Below are positions 16,965 through 25,116 of a DNA stretch of 64,000 nucleotides, one piece after another. The position numbers and the translations under genes are program-made. Positions within the stretch are counted from its first letter, which is position 1. The number at the start of each line of letters is the position of its first letter. The notes beneath the pieces were generated by a model. It searched no databases. It worked only from the letters and a program-made list of their open reading frames with translations, and had not been told where the DNA came from. Source of the stretch: Pseudomonadota bacterium (lineage in GTDB: Bacteria > Pseudomonadota > Alphaproteobacteria > Dongiales > Dongiaceae); assembly GCA_016183985.1 (NCBI GenBank), contig JACPDN010000006.1:1-64000 (forward strand), given 5' to 3'.

Positions 16965-18527
16965 GTGAAACCCGAAGACTTTCATCGCAACGTTTTCGAA
17001 AGTTCGGATGTCGGCATCTATATGACCGCCCATTCCGGCGTGCTGCTGTCGGTCAACAGCGCTTTCGCTCGTATGATGGGGTTTGCCTCCCCAGCCGATT
17101 TGCTTGCCGAGATGGGTCGGAACCCAGCGCCACTTTACGCCGATCCGGGGCAACGGGAGCGGCTGCTCAGCAAGATCGCGGCGACCGGCAACCTCACCAA
17201 CGAAATGAGCGAGATTGTGCGCCGTGATGGGATAAGGCTGTGGATCTCTGAATCCGCATCGATGCACGGGCTGGGCACGCCACAAGCGGTGTTGATCGGC
17301 ACAGTCATCGACATCACGGCGCTGGTCGCCTCGCAGCAGGCTTTGCAGGAGGCCGAGGAGCGTTATCGCGGCCTTTTCGAGAATGCCGTTGATGGCAATT
17401 TCATCTCGAGCCTGGACGGAAAGATGATCGGCGCCAACCATGCGCTGGCGCGCATCAACGGCTATGAGACGCCGACCGAATTGATCGCTGCGGTGAACAA
17501 CATCGCCATCGAATGGTATGTCGATCCGAAGCGGCGCAACGACTTTGTGGCACTGGCCGAGCGCGACGGCTTTGTGCGCAACTTCGAGTCCGAGATCTAC
17601 CGTCACAAGACACGCGAACGCATCTGGATCTCCGAAACCGCGCGCCTGGTGCGCGGCAGCGACGGCAGGCCGTCGCATTTCGAAGGGACGGTCATCGACA
17701 TCACCGAGCGCAAGAGCTTCGAGCGGCAGCTCATGCTGGCGCGGCGCGATGCCGAAAGCTCGAACCGCGCCAAGACCGAGTTTCTGGCCAGCATGAGCCA
17801 TGAACTGCGCACGCCGCTCAATGCCATCATGGGCTTTTCCGAGCTCATCACGCTGATGACCCGTAACAGCGATCCGGGATCGCGCATTCATGAATATGCC
17901 GGCGACATTCACGCCAGCGCACGCATCCTGTTCCGACTGATCGAAGAGATTCTCGATTATTCGAAACTCGAATCCGGCAAGGCAATCATCGAGGAAAGCG
18001 CCGTCGATCTTGCCGAGATCATGCGGCAATGCGTGACCATGCTTTCGGCCCGCGCCGCCAAGGGCGATATCGCCTTGGAGCTGGCTCTGCCGCCCGATCT
18101 ACCGCGGGTGCGGGGCGATCAACGGCGGCTGCTGCAGATCGTGCTCAATCTGCTGGCGAATGCCGTGAAGTTCACGCCGGCCGGCGGAAAGGTATCTGTC
18201 AGCGCTGGTTGCGAGCCCGATGGCAGCCTGATCTTCGGTGTTGCCGATACGGGCATCGGCATCTCGGCCAAGGACATCGAGCGAATCTTTGAACCCTTCG
18301 TGCAAGCCGACCGCTCGGCCTTCCATCAGCAGGAAGGCACCGGGCTTGGCCTCGCCATCTGCCGGAGCCTGGTCGAACTACATCAAGGGCGAATCGAGAT
18401 CGCCAGCCAGCCGGGGCAAGGCACCCATGTCAGGGTGCTGCTGCCCCCGGGCCGGGTCATCTTGCTGTCAGATTCGGCTGCCCAGCCGGAAATGCACCAA
18501 GTGGCAGCAGATCCGGCCGGGCGATGA
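16965..18527 (+). CDS. PAS-PAS hybrid sensor histidine kinase (no receiver)
   Basis: A 520-residue soluble histidine kinase. Two PAS domains (about 6-120 and 125-255, each ending in a VIDIT motif) precede the dimerisation/phosphoacceptor domain with H279 in SMSHELRTPLNAIMGF. The ATPase domain has N box NLLANAVKFTP, G1 box VADTGIGIS, F box IFEPFVQ and G2 box GTGLGLAI. No membrane helix is seen, so it senses a cytoplasmic signal. The GTG start at 16965 has AGAGG upstream. No response regulator gene is adjacent, so it is an orphan kinase. Confidence 0.88.
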   Translation: MKPEDFHRNVFESSDVGIYMTAHSGVLLSVNSAFARMMGFASPADLLAEMGRNPAPLYADPGQRERLLSKIAATGNLTNEMSEIVRRDGIRLWISESASMHGLGTPQAVLIGTVIDITALVASQQALQEAEERYRGLFENAVDGNFISSLDGKMIGANHALARINGYETPTELIAAVNNIAIEWYVDPKRRNDFVALAERDGFVRNFESEIYRHKTRERIWISETARLVRGSDGRPSHFEGTVIDITERKSFERQLMLARRDAESSNRAKTEFLASMSHELRTPLNAIMGFSELITLMTRNSDPGSRIHEYAGDIHASARILFRLIEEILDYSKLESGKAIIEESAVDLAEIMRQCVTMLSARAAKGDIALELALPPDLPRVRGDQRRLLQIVLNLLANAVKFTPAGGKVSVSAGCEPDGSLIFGVADTGIGISAKDIERIFEPFVQADRSAFHQQEGTGLGLAICRSLVELHQGRIEIASQPGQGTHVRVLLPPGRVILLSDSAAQPEMHQVAADPAGR

Positions 18528-18547
18528 GCGTTTCAATTTTTAGGGGA

Positions 18548-18715
18548 TTAACGCGTGCTCCAGGGGCCCGCGAATGGGTGCAACGTATCGGTGCAGTAGC
18601 CAGGATTGCTGATCCAGCCGTTTCCGCTGCAGTTAGTATCGAAAATGCGGCTTTCGGCGCAGGCCGTGAGAAGCAGCAGACCGGCAACAAGGATAAGTTG
18701 TGAACGCTTTTTCAT
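18548..18715 (-). CDS. Small lipoprotein
   Basis: A 55-residue protein starting MKKRSQ, with a lipoprotein signal and lipobox LLTAC. The mature chain of about 36 residues contains two further cysteines (TNCSGNGW, GYCTDTLH). The ATG at 18715 has a strong GGAGG. It converges on the histidine kinase gene with 20 nt between stops. No family recognised. Confidence 0.65.
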   Translation of the reverse strand: MKKRSQLILVAGLLLLTACAESRIFDTNCSGNGWISNPGYCTDTLHPFAGPWSTR

Positions 18716-18879
18716 CTGAACCTCCAGTTCATGCAACGATCAGGTCAAATAGATCGGCAGTACCGCGCCCAGTATGCGTCAATGACCCCACCCAAACACG
18801 GAGCCTCAACGAAAGTTGCGTTCTGGATGAAATAGATCGTGTAGCATGCTAAATTAACTAGGTTTGTTATCCGGCGAGC

Positions 18880-19434
18880 ATGATGGATGCAGGGGTCGCA
18901 TCCGGGCTTCGGGGGCAAATAGCCGATCGCCGGCAGGCAGAAATATTTGAGCATTGCGCCGAGAGTTGCATGGAGCCACCGTTCGACATTCCGGAACCGC
19001 GACTGCGGTCGCTGTATGATTATTGGCACAGCAAGATGCATGGGCACGATCTGCCGGCGCGCACCGATATCGATCCGCTGGAGATGAAGCAATGGCTCGG
19101 CAATCTCATGCTGATCGAATTCCATAGCGGCGTCGCCGATTATCAGATCCGCCTCGACGGCACCAATCTTGAGCATTATTACGGCACGCGCCGTACCGGC
19201 TTCGGCGTCGAGAAGCTGACCAATGAGGACGAGCGGCGCTTGCTGCTGGAACAATATGCTGCCGTGCTGAACCACAAGTCGCCGGCCTATTACGAGGCGG
19301 ATTTCACCAATAGCGACGGCGTCTATTCGCGCCAGGCTAAACTCATCCTGCCGCTCTCGGCGGACAAGGAACGGGTCGACATGGTGCTCGTCGGGATTTA
19401 TTTCCGGCCAACGGACAGCGCCGAAATCAACTAG
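18880..19434 (+). CDS. PAS_5-family (PF07310-like) protein
   Basis: A 184-residue protein whose core, from LRSLYDYWHSKMHG through LPARTDIDPLEMKQWLG to LIEF, matches the PAS_5 family common in Rhodospirillales and Rhizobiales. The C-terminal half (LPLSADKERVDMVLVGIYF) completes the PAS-like fold. No output domain is attached. The first ATG (18880) lacks a good Shine-Dalgarno; ATG 18970 (MEPPFDIPEP) has GAGAG upstream and is a possible true start. Function in the family is unknown. Confidence 0.7.
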   Translation: MMDAGVASGLRGQIADRRQAEIFEHCAESCMEPPFDIPEPRLRSLYDYWHSKMHGHDLPARTDIDPLEMKQWLGNLMLIEFHSGVADYQIRLDGTNLEHYYGTRRTGFGVEKLTNEDERRLLLEQYAAVLNHKSPAYYEADFTNSDGVYSRQAKLILPLSADKERVDMVLVGIYFRPTDSAEIN

Positions 19435-19470
19435 CGCAGATAGCCCGCGAACGATGTACGCGCGCGGGGC

Positions 19471-19902
19471 TTAGCCACGCACGATGTATTCGCGCAAGGA
19501 TTCCGCTTCACGCTCGGCATCCTCGACGCGGCGTTTCACGACGTCGCCGATCGAGATCATGCCGATGATGCGTCCGTCGCTGCGCACCGGCAGATGCCGA
19601 AAGCGGCGCGTCGTCATCAACGCCATCGTGCTTTCGACCGTGTCTTCTGGTGCGCAACAAATGACATTGCGGGTCATCAACGTCGCGACAGCGCGGGCCA
19701 AGACGGCCGTGCCTTCGCGCGCGATCTGACGAACGATATCGCGCTCGGAAAAAATCCCGATCATCTCGCCCTTGCCATCAAGGACGGGCACGGCACCGAT
19801 ATTCTCGCGCGTCAGAGTCGCCGCAACATCAGCGACACTGGCAGTCTCGGGCACGGAAATGAGCCGGTCAGGCTTTTGTTTGAGGATGCTCGCAACGGTC
19901 AT
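19471..19902 (-). CDS. CBS-domain-pair protein
   Basis: A 143-residue protein consisting of two CBS domains (about residues 8-60 and 75-130). Motifs are IGAVPVLDGKGEMIGIFSERDIV and RHLPVRSDGRIIGMISIGDVV. Such stand-alone pairs bind adenosyl nucleotides and act as energy or redox sensors. ATG 19902 has GAGAGG 8 nt upstream; the GTG three codons earlier overlaps that ribosome site and is less likely. It occupies the position after scpB where tatABC often lies. Confidence 0.85.
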   Translation of the reverse strand: MTVASILKQKPDRLISVPETASVADVAATLTRENIGAVPVLDGKGEMIGIFSERDIVRQIAREGTAVLARAVATLMTRNVICCAPEDTVESTMALMTTRRFRHLPVRSDGRIIGMISIGDVVKRRVEDAEREAESLREYIVRG

Positions 19903-20014
19903 CGCAGCCACCTCTCTTTCAGGCTGAAAACTCAGCCGGTCCCTAAGAGCGTAGCGTGCTTTGGCGATAACGCAATATCTTTGCTATGCGGTAAAACGCG
20001 ATGAAGCGAAACGG

Positions 20015-20977
20015 TCAGCCGTGATCCGACTTTTTCTCATTCTCATCCGGCTCGTCACCTGAGTCAGAATCATCGTCGTCGTCGTCATCCTCATCTTCGT
20101 CGAAGTCGTCGTCCTCGTCGGCGTCTTCTTCGGACTCGTCCTCGTCGCCTTCATCGTCATCGTCGGCGTCTTCATCTTCATCGTCGCCGGTGACATCGAT
20201 AGCTTCTTCGTGCTCTTCCGCAGGTGCGAAGGCGCCACTGGGCTCTTCTTCCTCGGCGCGGGCCAGAAGCTCCGCTTCATAGGCGTCGTCGGCGGCACGG
20301 TCTTCCGAGGCTTCTTCTTCCCCAGCCACCAGCGCCTCTGGCTCGCCGCGCAGTTCGATCGCGGCGGCTTCTTCTTCCGCCTGTTCCTGCGCCCCATCGG
20401 GCGGCAGAACGGTGCTGCCCTGGGTGCCCAGGGTCGAGACGGCGGAGCGCGCATCGAGCAGGCCGGCAGCACGTAGCTCCTCAACACCCGGGAGTGCCTC
20501 GCAACTTTCGAGATTGAAATGCTCGAGGAAACCGGTGGTGGTGGCCCAGGTCACCGGACGACCCGGCGTCTCGCGTCGACCGGCCGGTTTGATCCAATCG
20601 GCCTCGAGCAGGGAGTCGAGCGTGCCCTTTGAGATGGCGACACCACGGATCTCTTCGATTTCGGCACGGGTCACCGGCTGGTGATAGGCGATGATGGCCA
20701 GCGTCTCGATGGCGGCGCGGGTCAGCTTACGCACCACCTTGCGCTCGATCGACATGCGATGCGACAGGTCCGGCGAGGTCCGGAACGCCCAGCGCCCGTC
20801 GAATTGCAGCAAGTTGACGCCACGATTGGCATAATGCCCCGTGAGCTCTGCCAGCAAGCCTTTGACATCCGCGTCATCTGGCAGGCGCTGAGCCATGGCC
20901 TTCTCGGTCAGGGGCTCGGCGGCGGCAAACAGAACCGCTTCCAGGAAGCGCAATGTCTCGAATCTATCTTCACTCAT
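20015..20977 (-). CDS. scpB: Segregation and condensation protein B with a long acidic tail
   Basis: A 320-residue ScpB, a winged-helix partner of the SMC-ScpA condensin complex. The conserved part (about 1-180) has SEDRFETLRFLEAVLFAAAE, ETLAIIAYHQPVTRAEIEEI and GRRETPGRPVTWATT, all diagnostic. From about residue 200 the chain becomes extremely acidic, and the last ~57 residues are nearly all D/E with a few S/G. Typical ScpB proteins are around 200 residues, so the tail is an extra low-complexity extension. The start overlaps the scpA stop by 4 bp (ATGA). Confidence 0.93.
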   Translation of the reverse strand: MSEDRFETLRFLEAVLFAAAEPLTEKAMAQRLPDDADVKGLLAELTGHYANRGVNLLQFDGRWAFRTSPDLSHRMSIERKVVRKLTRAAIETLAIIAYHQPVTRAEIEEIRGVAISKGTLDSLLEADWIKPAGRRETPGRPVTWATTTGFLEHFNLESCEALPGVEELRAAGLLDARSAVSTLGTQGSTVLPPDGAQEQAEEEAAAIELRGEPEALVAGEEEASEDRAADDAYEAELLARAEEEEPSGAFAPAEEHEEAIDVTGDDEDEDADDDDEGDEDESEEDADEDDDFDEDEDDDDDDDSDSGDEPDENEKKSDHG

Positions 20978-21978
20978 GATGACGTCACTTCACCGGGCGA
21001 TGCTGGGGCGGCAGGTTCCGCCCGCTTCATGTAGATGGGGCCGAACAGCCCTTCCTGGCGCAAATTGATGATGCCGGAACGGGCGAGTTCGAGCGAGGCA
21101 GCAAAGGTTGCCGCCACGGCCGCACGGCGCTGAAGCGGCTGCTTCAGCCCGTCAGGCAGGAAATTCTGCAGGATGGTCCAGTCCAGCGTATGGCCGATGA
21201 TATCGCCAATCCGCTTAAGGGCATCGTCCATCGAGAACAGGTTGAGTGGCGTGATCTGCAGCATGCCCTCGCGGCGACGGCCGGGATGGGTGCCATAGGC
21301 CTTCAGCAGCTCATAGAGGCTGAGTTCGTAGACCGGAATGTCGATGACCTTCAGCGGCTCCGGCGTGCCCCGGGTAAAGACGTCGCGGCCCAATTGGGGC
21401 AGATTCAACATCGCCTGCCCAGCCTTCTGCATCGCCTCGAGGCGCTGCAGCTGGAAAGCAAGGGCGGCGGCCAACTCGACGCCGGTCGGCTCGCCATCCG
21501 CCGGCGGCTCAGGCAGCAGCAGGCGGGACTTCAGGTAAGCAAGCCATGCCGCCATCACCAGATAATCGGCGGCAAGCTCAAGGCGCAGCCGGCGAGCATG
21601 GTTGATGAACGTGAGATACTGGTCCGCCAATTCCAGGATCGAGATCTTCTTGAGATCGACCTTCTGCTCGCGGGCGAGCGTCAGCAGGACATCGATCGGC
21701 CCTTCATAGCCATCAAGGTCGAGGCGCAGTTCGCCATCGTCATTGGCGGCGACCAACGGTACATCGTCGCCAGCGGGGGTTTCGGCAGGAGGCTGTTCAC
21801 CAACAGGTTCTTCGCCAGCCGGTTCTGTGTCGGCAGGCTCGCTCGCAGCGCCTTCGGCCGCCGCTTCGCTTGGGGCAGCATCCTCAGGCGTGGGCGCAGG
21901 CGTGTCCTCGGCGACACCAGGTGTCCCACCAGGTGCTTCCGGCACATCCGTTTCGTCGTCGGCGGTCCAAGGCGCCAT
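20974..21978 (-). CDS. scpA: Segregation and condensation protein A
   Basis: A 334-residue kleisin that bridges the SMC heads and binds ScpB. The N-terminal ~75 residues are Pro/Glu/Ala-rich and disordered. The conserved N-domain follows (LDGYEGPIDVLLTLAREQK, ILELADQYLTFI, AADYLVMAAWLAYLKSRLLLP), then the linker and the C-terminal winged helix (FAASLELARSGIINLRQEGLFG). Its ATG overlaps the stop of the upstream M50 protease gene by one base, and its stop overlaps scpB. The acidic N-terminal extension mirrors the acidic ScpB tail. Confidence 0.93.
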   Translation of the reverse strand: MAPWTADDETDVPEAPGGTPGVAEDTPAPTPEDAAPSEAAAEGAASEPADTEPAGEEPVGEQPPAETPAGDDVPLVAANDDGELRLDLDGYEGPIDVLLTLAREQKVDLKKISILELADQYLTFINHARRLRLELAADYLVMAAWLAYLKSRLLLPEPPADGEPTGVELAAALAFQLQRLEAMQKAGQAMLNLPQLGRDVFTRGTPEPLKVIDIPVYELSLYELLKAYGTHPGRRREGMLQITPLNLFSMDDALKRIGDIIGHTLDWTILQNFLPDGLKQPLQRRAAVAATFAASLELARSGIINLRQEGLFGPIYMKRAEPAAPASPGEVTSS

Positions 21979-22676
21979 CAGCCCGTCAGCCCCGTCAGGG
22001 TTACAACAAGATGCAGGAGATAGTCGGAAGCCGGACCCAAAATCCAGCCCAAAATATTGAGATTCATCCCCAATGAGCTGCCGATGAACGGCAGCACGAA
22101 GATGAGGCCGAGAAGGATCATCATGCCGTAGCGTTCGGTACGGTAGAATGGCCGTGCCAGGCTCGGCGGCAGGATTCCACCCAGCACCCGGCCACCATCC
22201 AGCGGCAGCAAAGGCAGCATGTTAAAAAGCGCCAGCATCACATTGAGCCGCATGGAATTTATGAGGGTCTGGACAGACCAATCCGCAAACCAACTGGGGG
22301 CCAGAACTGCCGCATGCAGCATCAGCGCGGAAATGACAGCCAGGATCAGATTGCTGCCGGGACCGGCCAGGGCAACGAGGGCCGAGTCACGCCGGAAATG
22401 CTTCAAACGCCGGAAATTGACCGGAACGGGCTTGGCATAGCCAAAGAGGAAGCCACTGCCCGTCATCAACAGCAGCGCCGGCAGAATCACGGTACCGAAG
22501 GGATCGACATGCTTCAGCGGATTGAAGGTCACGCGGCCCTGCATATAGGCCGTGTCGTCGCCCAGGCGCCAAGCGACATAGGCATGGGACGCCTCGTGCA
22601 GTGTGATGGCGATCAGGACAGGCAACGCCCAGGTTGTGGCGAGCTGCGCCAAATGGCCGAAATCGAGTGTTTCCAA
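21978..22676 (-). CDS. Site-2 protease (M50) family membrane metalloprotease
   Basis: A 232-residue polytopic zinc protease. The zinc motif HEASH (H27, E28, H31) sits in the first helix, and the third ligand lies in the LPLDGGRVL motif near residue 175. Five or six membrane segments are visible. The short form without PDZ or CBS domains matches the M50B class usually found between nagZ and scpA in alphaproteobacteria. Members cleave membrane proteins within the bilayer; the substrate here is unknown. It is encoded between nagZ and scpA in one leftward operon. Confidence 0.88.
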   Translation of the reverse strand: METLDFGHLAQLATTWALPVLIAITLHEASHAYVAWRLGDDTAYMQGRVTFNPLKHVDPFGTVILPALLLMTGSGFLFGYAKPVPVNFRRLKHFRRDSALVALAGPGSNLILAVISALMLHAAVLAPSWFADWSVQTLINSMRLNVMLALFNMLPLLPLDGGRVLGGILPPSLARPFYRTERYGMMILLGLIFVLPFIGSSLGMNLNILGWILGPASDYLLHLVVTLTGLTG

Positions 22677-22687
22677 AATTGGCTCCT

Positions 22688-22717
22688 AGAGTGCGATCCA
22701 AAGACCGGCCGCACTCT
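22688..22717 (-). other. Intercistronic hairpin between nagZ and the M50 gene
   Basis: AGAGTGCG (22688-22695) pairs perfectly with CGCACTCT (22710-22717) around a 14-nt loop. On the reverse strand it ends just before AGGAGCC, so it could protect the upstream message or tune downstream initiation. No T-tract follows, so it is not a classic terminator. Confidence 0.5.
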
Positions 22718-22736
22718 CCCCGCTTTTACTGAAACT

Positions 22737-23741
22737 TCAGGCCATTAGGGCCGAAAGTTCATCTTTGAGATCCGCCTGATCGAAATCCGGATCCACATTG
22801 AGGCGCCGCTGGCCCTGTTCATATCGGGCAAGTCCGGCGGAAGACAAGGGCTTAGTGCCTTTGACGACCTTCTCCATCTCAGCCATGTCGCCATTGCAGT
22901 GGAGCACGACGTCGCAGCCAGCTTCGAGGCTCGCCTGCGCCAGCTCATCGAGCCCGCCCTTCAGAGCCTTCATCGAAAGGTCGTCAGACAGCAGCAGGCC
23001 GGCAAACCCGATCTCGCCACGGATGATTTCGGCAATCACGGTACGGCTCAGGGTCGCCGGCTGGGTGGCGTCAATGGCGCTGTAGACGATGTGTGCCGTC
23101 ATTGCCCAGGGAATGTCATGGAGCGCCCGGAAGGGAACGAAATCGGTCTCCGCCAGGGTATCGAAGTCAGTATCGACACGCGGCAGATCGAAATGGCTGT
23201 CGACCATCGAACGGCCATGACCGGGAATATGCTTGATGATCGGCATGACGCCGCCTGCCAGCAGGCCTTCTGCCGCTGCCCGGCCGAGATCTGCCACCAG
23301 ATAGGGATCCGTCCCATAGGCGCGGTCGCCGATGATGTCGTGGGCGCCTTCCATGCGGACGTCGATCAACGGCGCGCAATCAACGTTGAGCCCCAGTGCG
23401 CGCAGTTCGACCGCCATCAGTTCGTGATTGACCCGCACCGCCTCGGCCGCCCGGGCACGATCGGTCGCGGCGATCACGCCGAACTTGTTCGCCGCAGGCG
23501 GCTGGCGCCAATGCGGCGCTTTCAGCCGGGCAACGCGGCCACCTTCCTGATCGACCAGGATCGGTGCATCGGGCCGACCGATCGTGGCACGCAGGTCGGC
23601 CGTCAGCCGGCGCACTTGCTCGGGGTCGACCAGATTGCGTGCGAAAACGATGAAGCCGAGCGGATCGACGGCACGGAAGAAGCTGCGCTCCGCATCGCTC
23701 AGTTCCGGCCCGGCGCAACCCAGGATCGCTGCCAACGGCAT
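22737..23741 (-). CDS. nagZ: Beta-N-acetylhexosaminidase NagZ (GH3)
   Basis: A 334-residue cytoplasmic glycoside hydrolase of family 3. It removes N-acetylglucosamine from anhydro-muropeptides during cell-wall recycling. Seen motifs are LVDQEGGRVARL, the catalytic His-containing loop KHIPGHGRSMVDSH, and the nucleophile aspartate in LLSDDLSM. Length matches single-domain NagZ. It lies 36 nt downstream of the SPOR protein gene in the conserved SPOR-nagZ-M50-scpAB order. Confidence 0.95.
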   Translation of the reverse strand: MPLAAILGCAGPELSDAERSFFRAVDPLGFIVFARNLVDPEQVRRLTADLRATIGRPDAPILVDQEGGRVARLKAPHWRQPPAANKFGVIAATDRARAAEAVRVNHELMAVELRALGLNVDCAPLIDVRMEGAHDIIGDRAYGTDPYLVADLGRAAAEGLLAGGVMPIIKHIPGHGRSMVDSHFDLPRVDTDFDTLAETDFVPFRALHDIPWAMTAHIVYSAIDATQPATLSRTVIAEIIRGEIGFAGLLLSDDLSMKALKGGLDELAQASLEAGCDVVLHCNGDMAEMEKVVKGTKPLSSAGLARYEQGQRRLNVDPDFDQADLKDELSALMA

Positions 23742-23777
23742 GCTGTAGTCTCCCAGAATTCGACCTGCTGCTTCGCT

Positions 23778-24986
23778 TTAATTAGCGACCAGACAAGCTT
23801 GATTTTTTTGCTTTAATTTGGCGCAGAGCTGTTTGGCCGCGGCCTTGTCCGCCAATGGACCAGCCTGGATCCGATAGTAGACTTCGCTCGCCGTCTTGTT
23901 GAAGCGCTCGACATGGAGCGACAGGCCACCCAGCAGATCCGGATTGGCTTTTTGAATTCGCGCCCATTCCTTTTGCGCCGCCGCCTCGCTCTTCACGGCG
24001 GCCAGCTGGATACGCGCTGACCCGGCAGCAGCAGGAGCCGCAGCCGGCGCCGTTTCGGCCGCAGGAGCTGTCTCGGCGGGCGCGGTTTGCGCAGCTGCCG
24101 TTTGGGCCGGCTCTTCGGCCGGCACGGGCGCTGCTTCCGAGGTGGCGGGCGCAGTTACCGGGGCTGCCTCGCTGGTAGCCGTGCTGGGCTCGGCCGGGGC
24201 GGGAACGCTTGGGATGGCATCGACGGCAGGCGCCGGCACGCTCGGCACCGCAGCACTGGTATCCGCAGCCGGTGCAGCGCCAGAGGTCGCCGCTGCTGCC
24301 GGTTCGGCAGGCGGTGCCGGCGGGGTCGCCGGTTGCTCCGGCGCCGGCAGGACGGTTTCGCCCTGGGTGGGTGCCGCCGAGTTTTCGCCATTGAGGATCG
24401 CAACATCCTGATTGGGCACTTCAAGCCCGCCCTCATCCGTCGGCTTCACCTTCTCCGGCGAACCGTCCGCGGCGATTACAGGCACCGGCTCATTGCCGCC
24501 TTCCCCATCGCTGCTCCAATACCAGAAGCCGGCCAAGGCAAGCACCAGAATGCCGCCAGCGACCAGGCGGTTGCGCAATCGGCGACGGCGATGCGCGGCT
24601 TCCAACTCAGCATCACCGAGATCGGCCAATGGCGGTGGCGAACCGATACCGCTCAACAGATCGGGCTGCTCGGTCGGCTTGATCCCGGTCATGCGTGCGA
24701 AGGGCGGATCGAGGGGCTCGCTCGAGGCGGACACTTTGGCAGGGTTCAAGGCCATGCCGGGATCAGGCGCCGACAAGGTCGGGCCGACCGGCTCGGAATC
24801 GGCACCGCCGGCCATGCCCGTTTCGGACTCCGGCCCAGCAGCCGCTGCCGTGGGTGCGCCCATGGGGGACGCGCCCATGGGGGAGTTACCCATAGGCGGT
24901 GTCGGGGCCAGCTCGCCGCGCAGGCGGCTGAGGGCCGCGGCGACATTGGCCTGAATCTGATCTGGGCGGGGCGGTTCCGTCGTCAT
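23778..24986 (-). CDS. SPOR-domain cell-envelope protein
   Basis: A 402-residue bitopic membrane protein. The cytoplasmic N-terminal ~135 residues include a short repeated MGxSPMG-like run. One membrane helix follows (about 142-157, GGILVLALAGFWYW), then a long Pro/Ala-rich periplasmic spacer and a C-terminal SPOR domain (about 325-400, IQLAAVKSEAAAQKEWARI and YYRIQAGPLADKAAAKQLC). SPOR domains bind denuded peptidoglycan at the division septum. It opens the leftward SPOR-nagZ-M50-scpA-scpB run. In related genomes argS usually precedes it; here dgt does. Confidence 0.88.
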   Translation of the reverse strand: MTTEPPRPDQIQANVAAALSRLRGELAPTPPMGNSPMGASPMGAPTAAAAGPESETGMAGGADSEPVGPTLSAPDPGMALNPAKVSASSEPLDPPFARMTGIKPTEQPDLLSGIGSPPPLADLGDAELEAAHRRRRLRNRLVAGGILVLALAGFWYWSSDGEGGNEPVPVIAADGSPEKVKPTDEGGLEVPNQDVAILNGENSAAPTQGETVLPAPEQPATPPAPPAEPAAAATSGAAPAADTSAAVPSVPAPAVDAIPSVPAPAEPSTATSEAAPVTAPATSEAAPVPAEEPAQTAAAQTAPAETAPAAETAPAAAPAAAGSARIQLAAVKSEAAAQKEWARIQKANPDLLGGLSLHVERFNKTASEVYYRIQAGPLADKAAAKQLCAKLKQKNQACLVAN

Positions 24987-25116
24987 CTAACGCTATCCTT
25001 GACGCCAAATTCGGGGTCCGGGCAAGAGGCCGGATCAAGTGGTGAATCAAACCAGCTTGGCATCGAGTCGGTCAAGTCACCGAGCGGTGATCATCCGACT
25101 TAACTTTCAGATTCAC

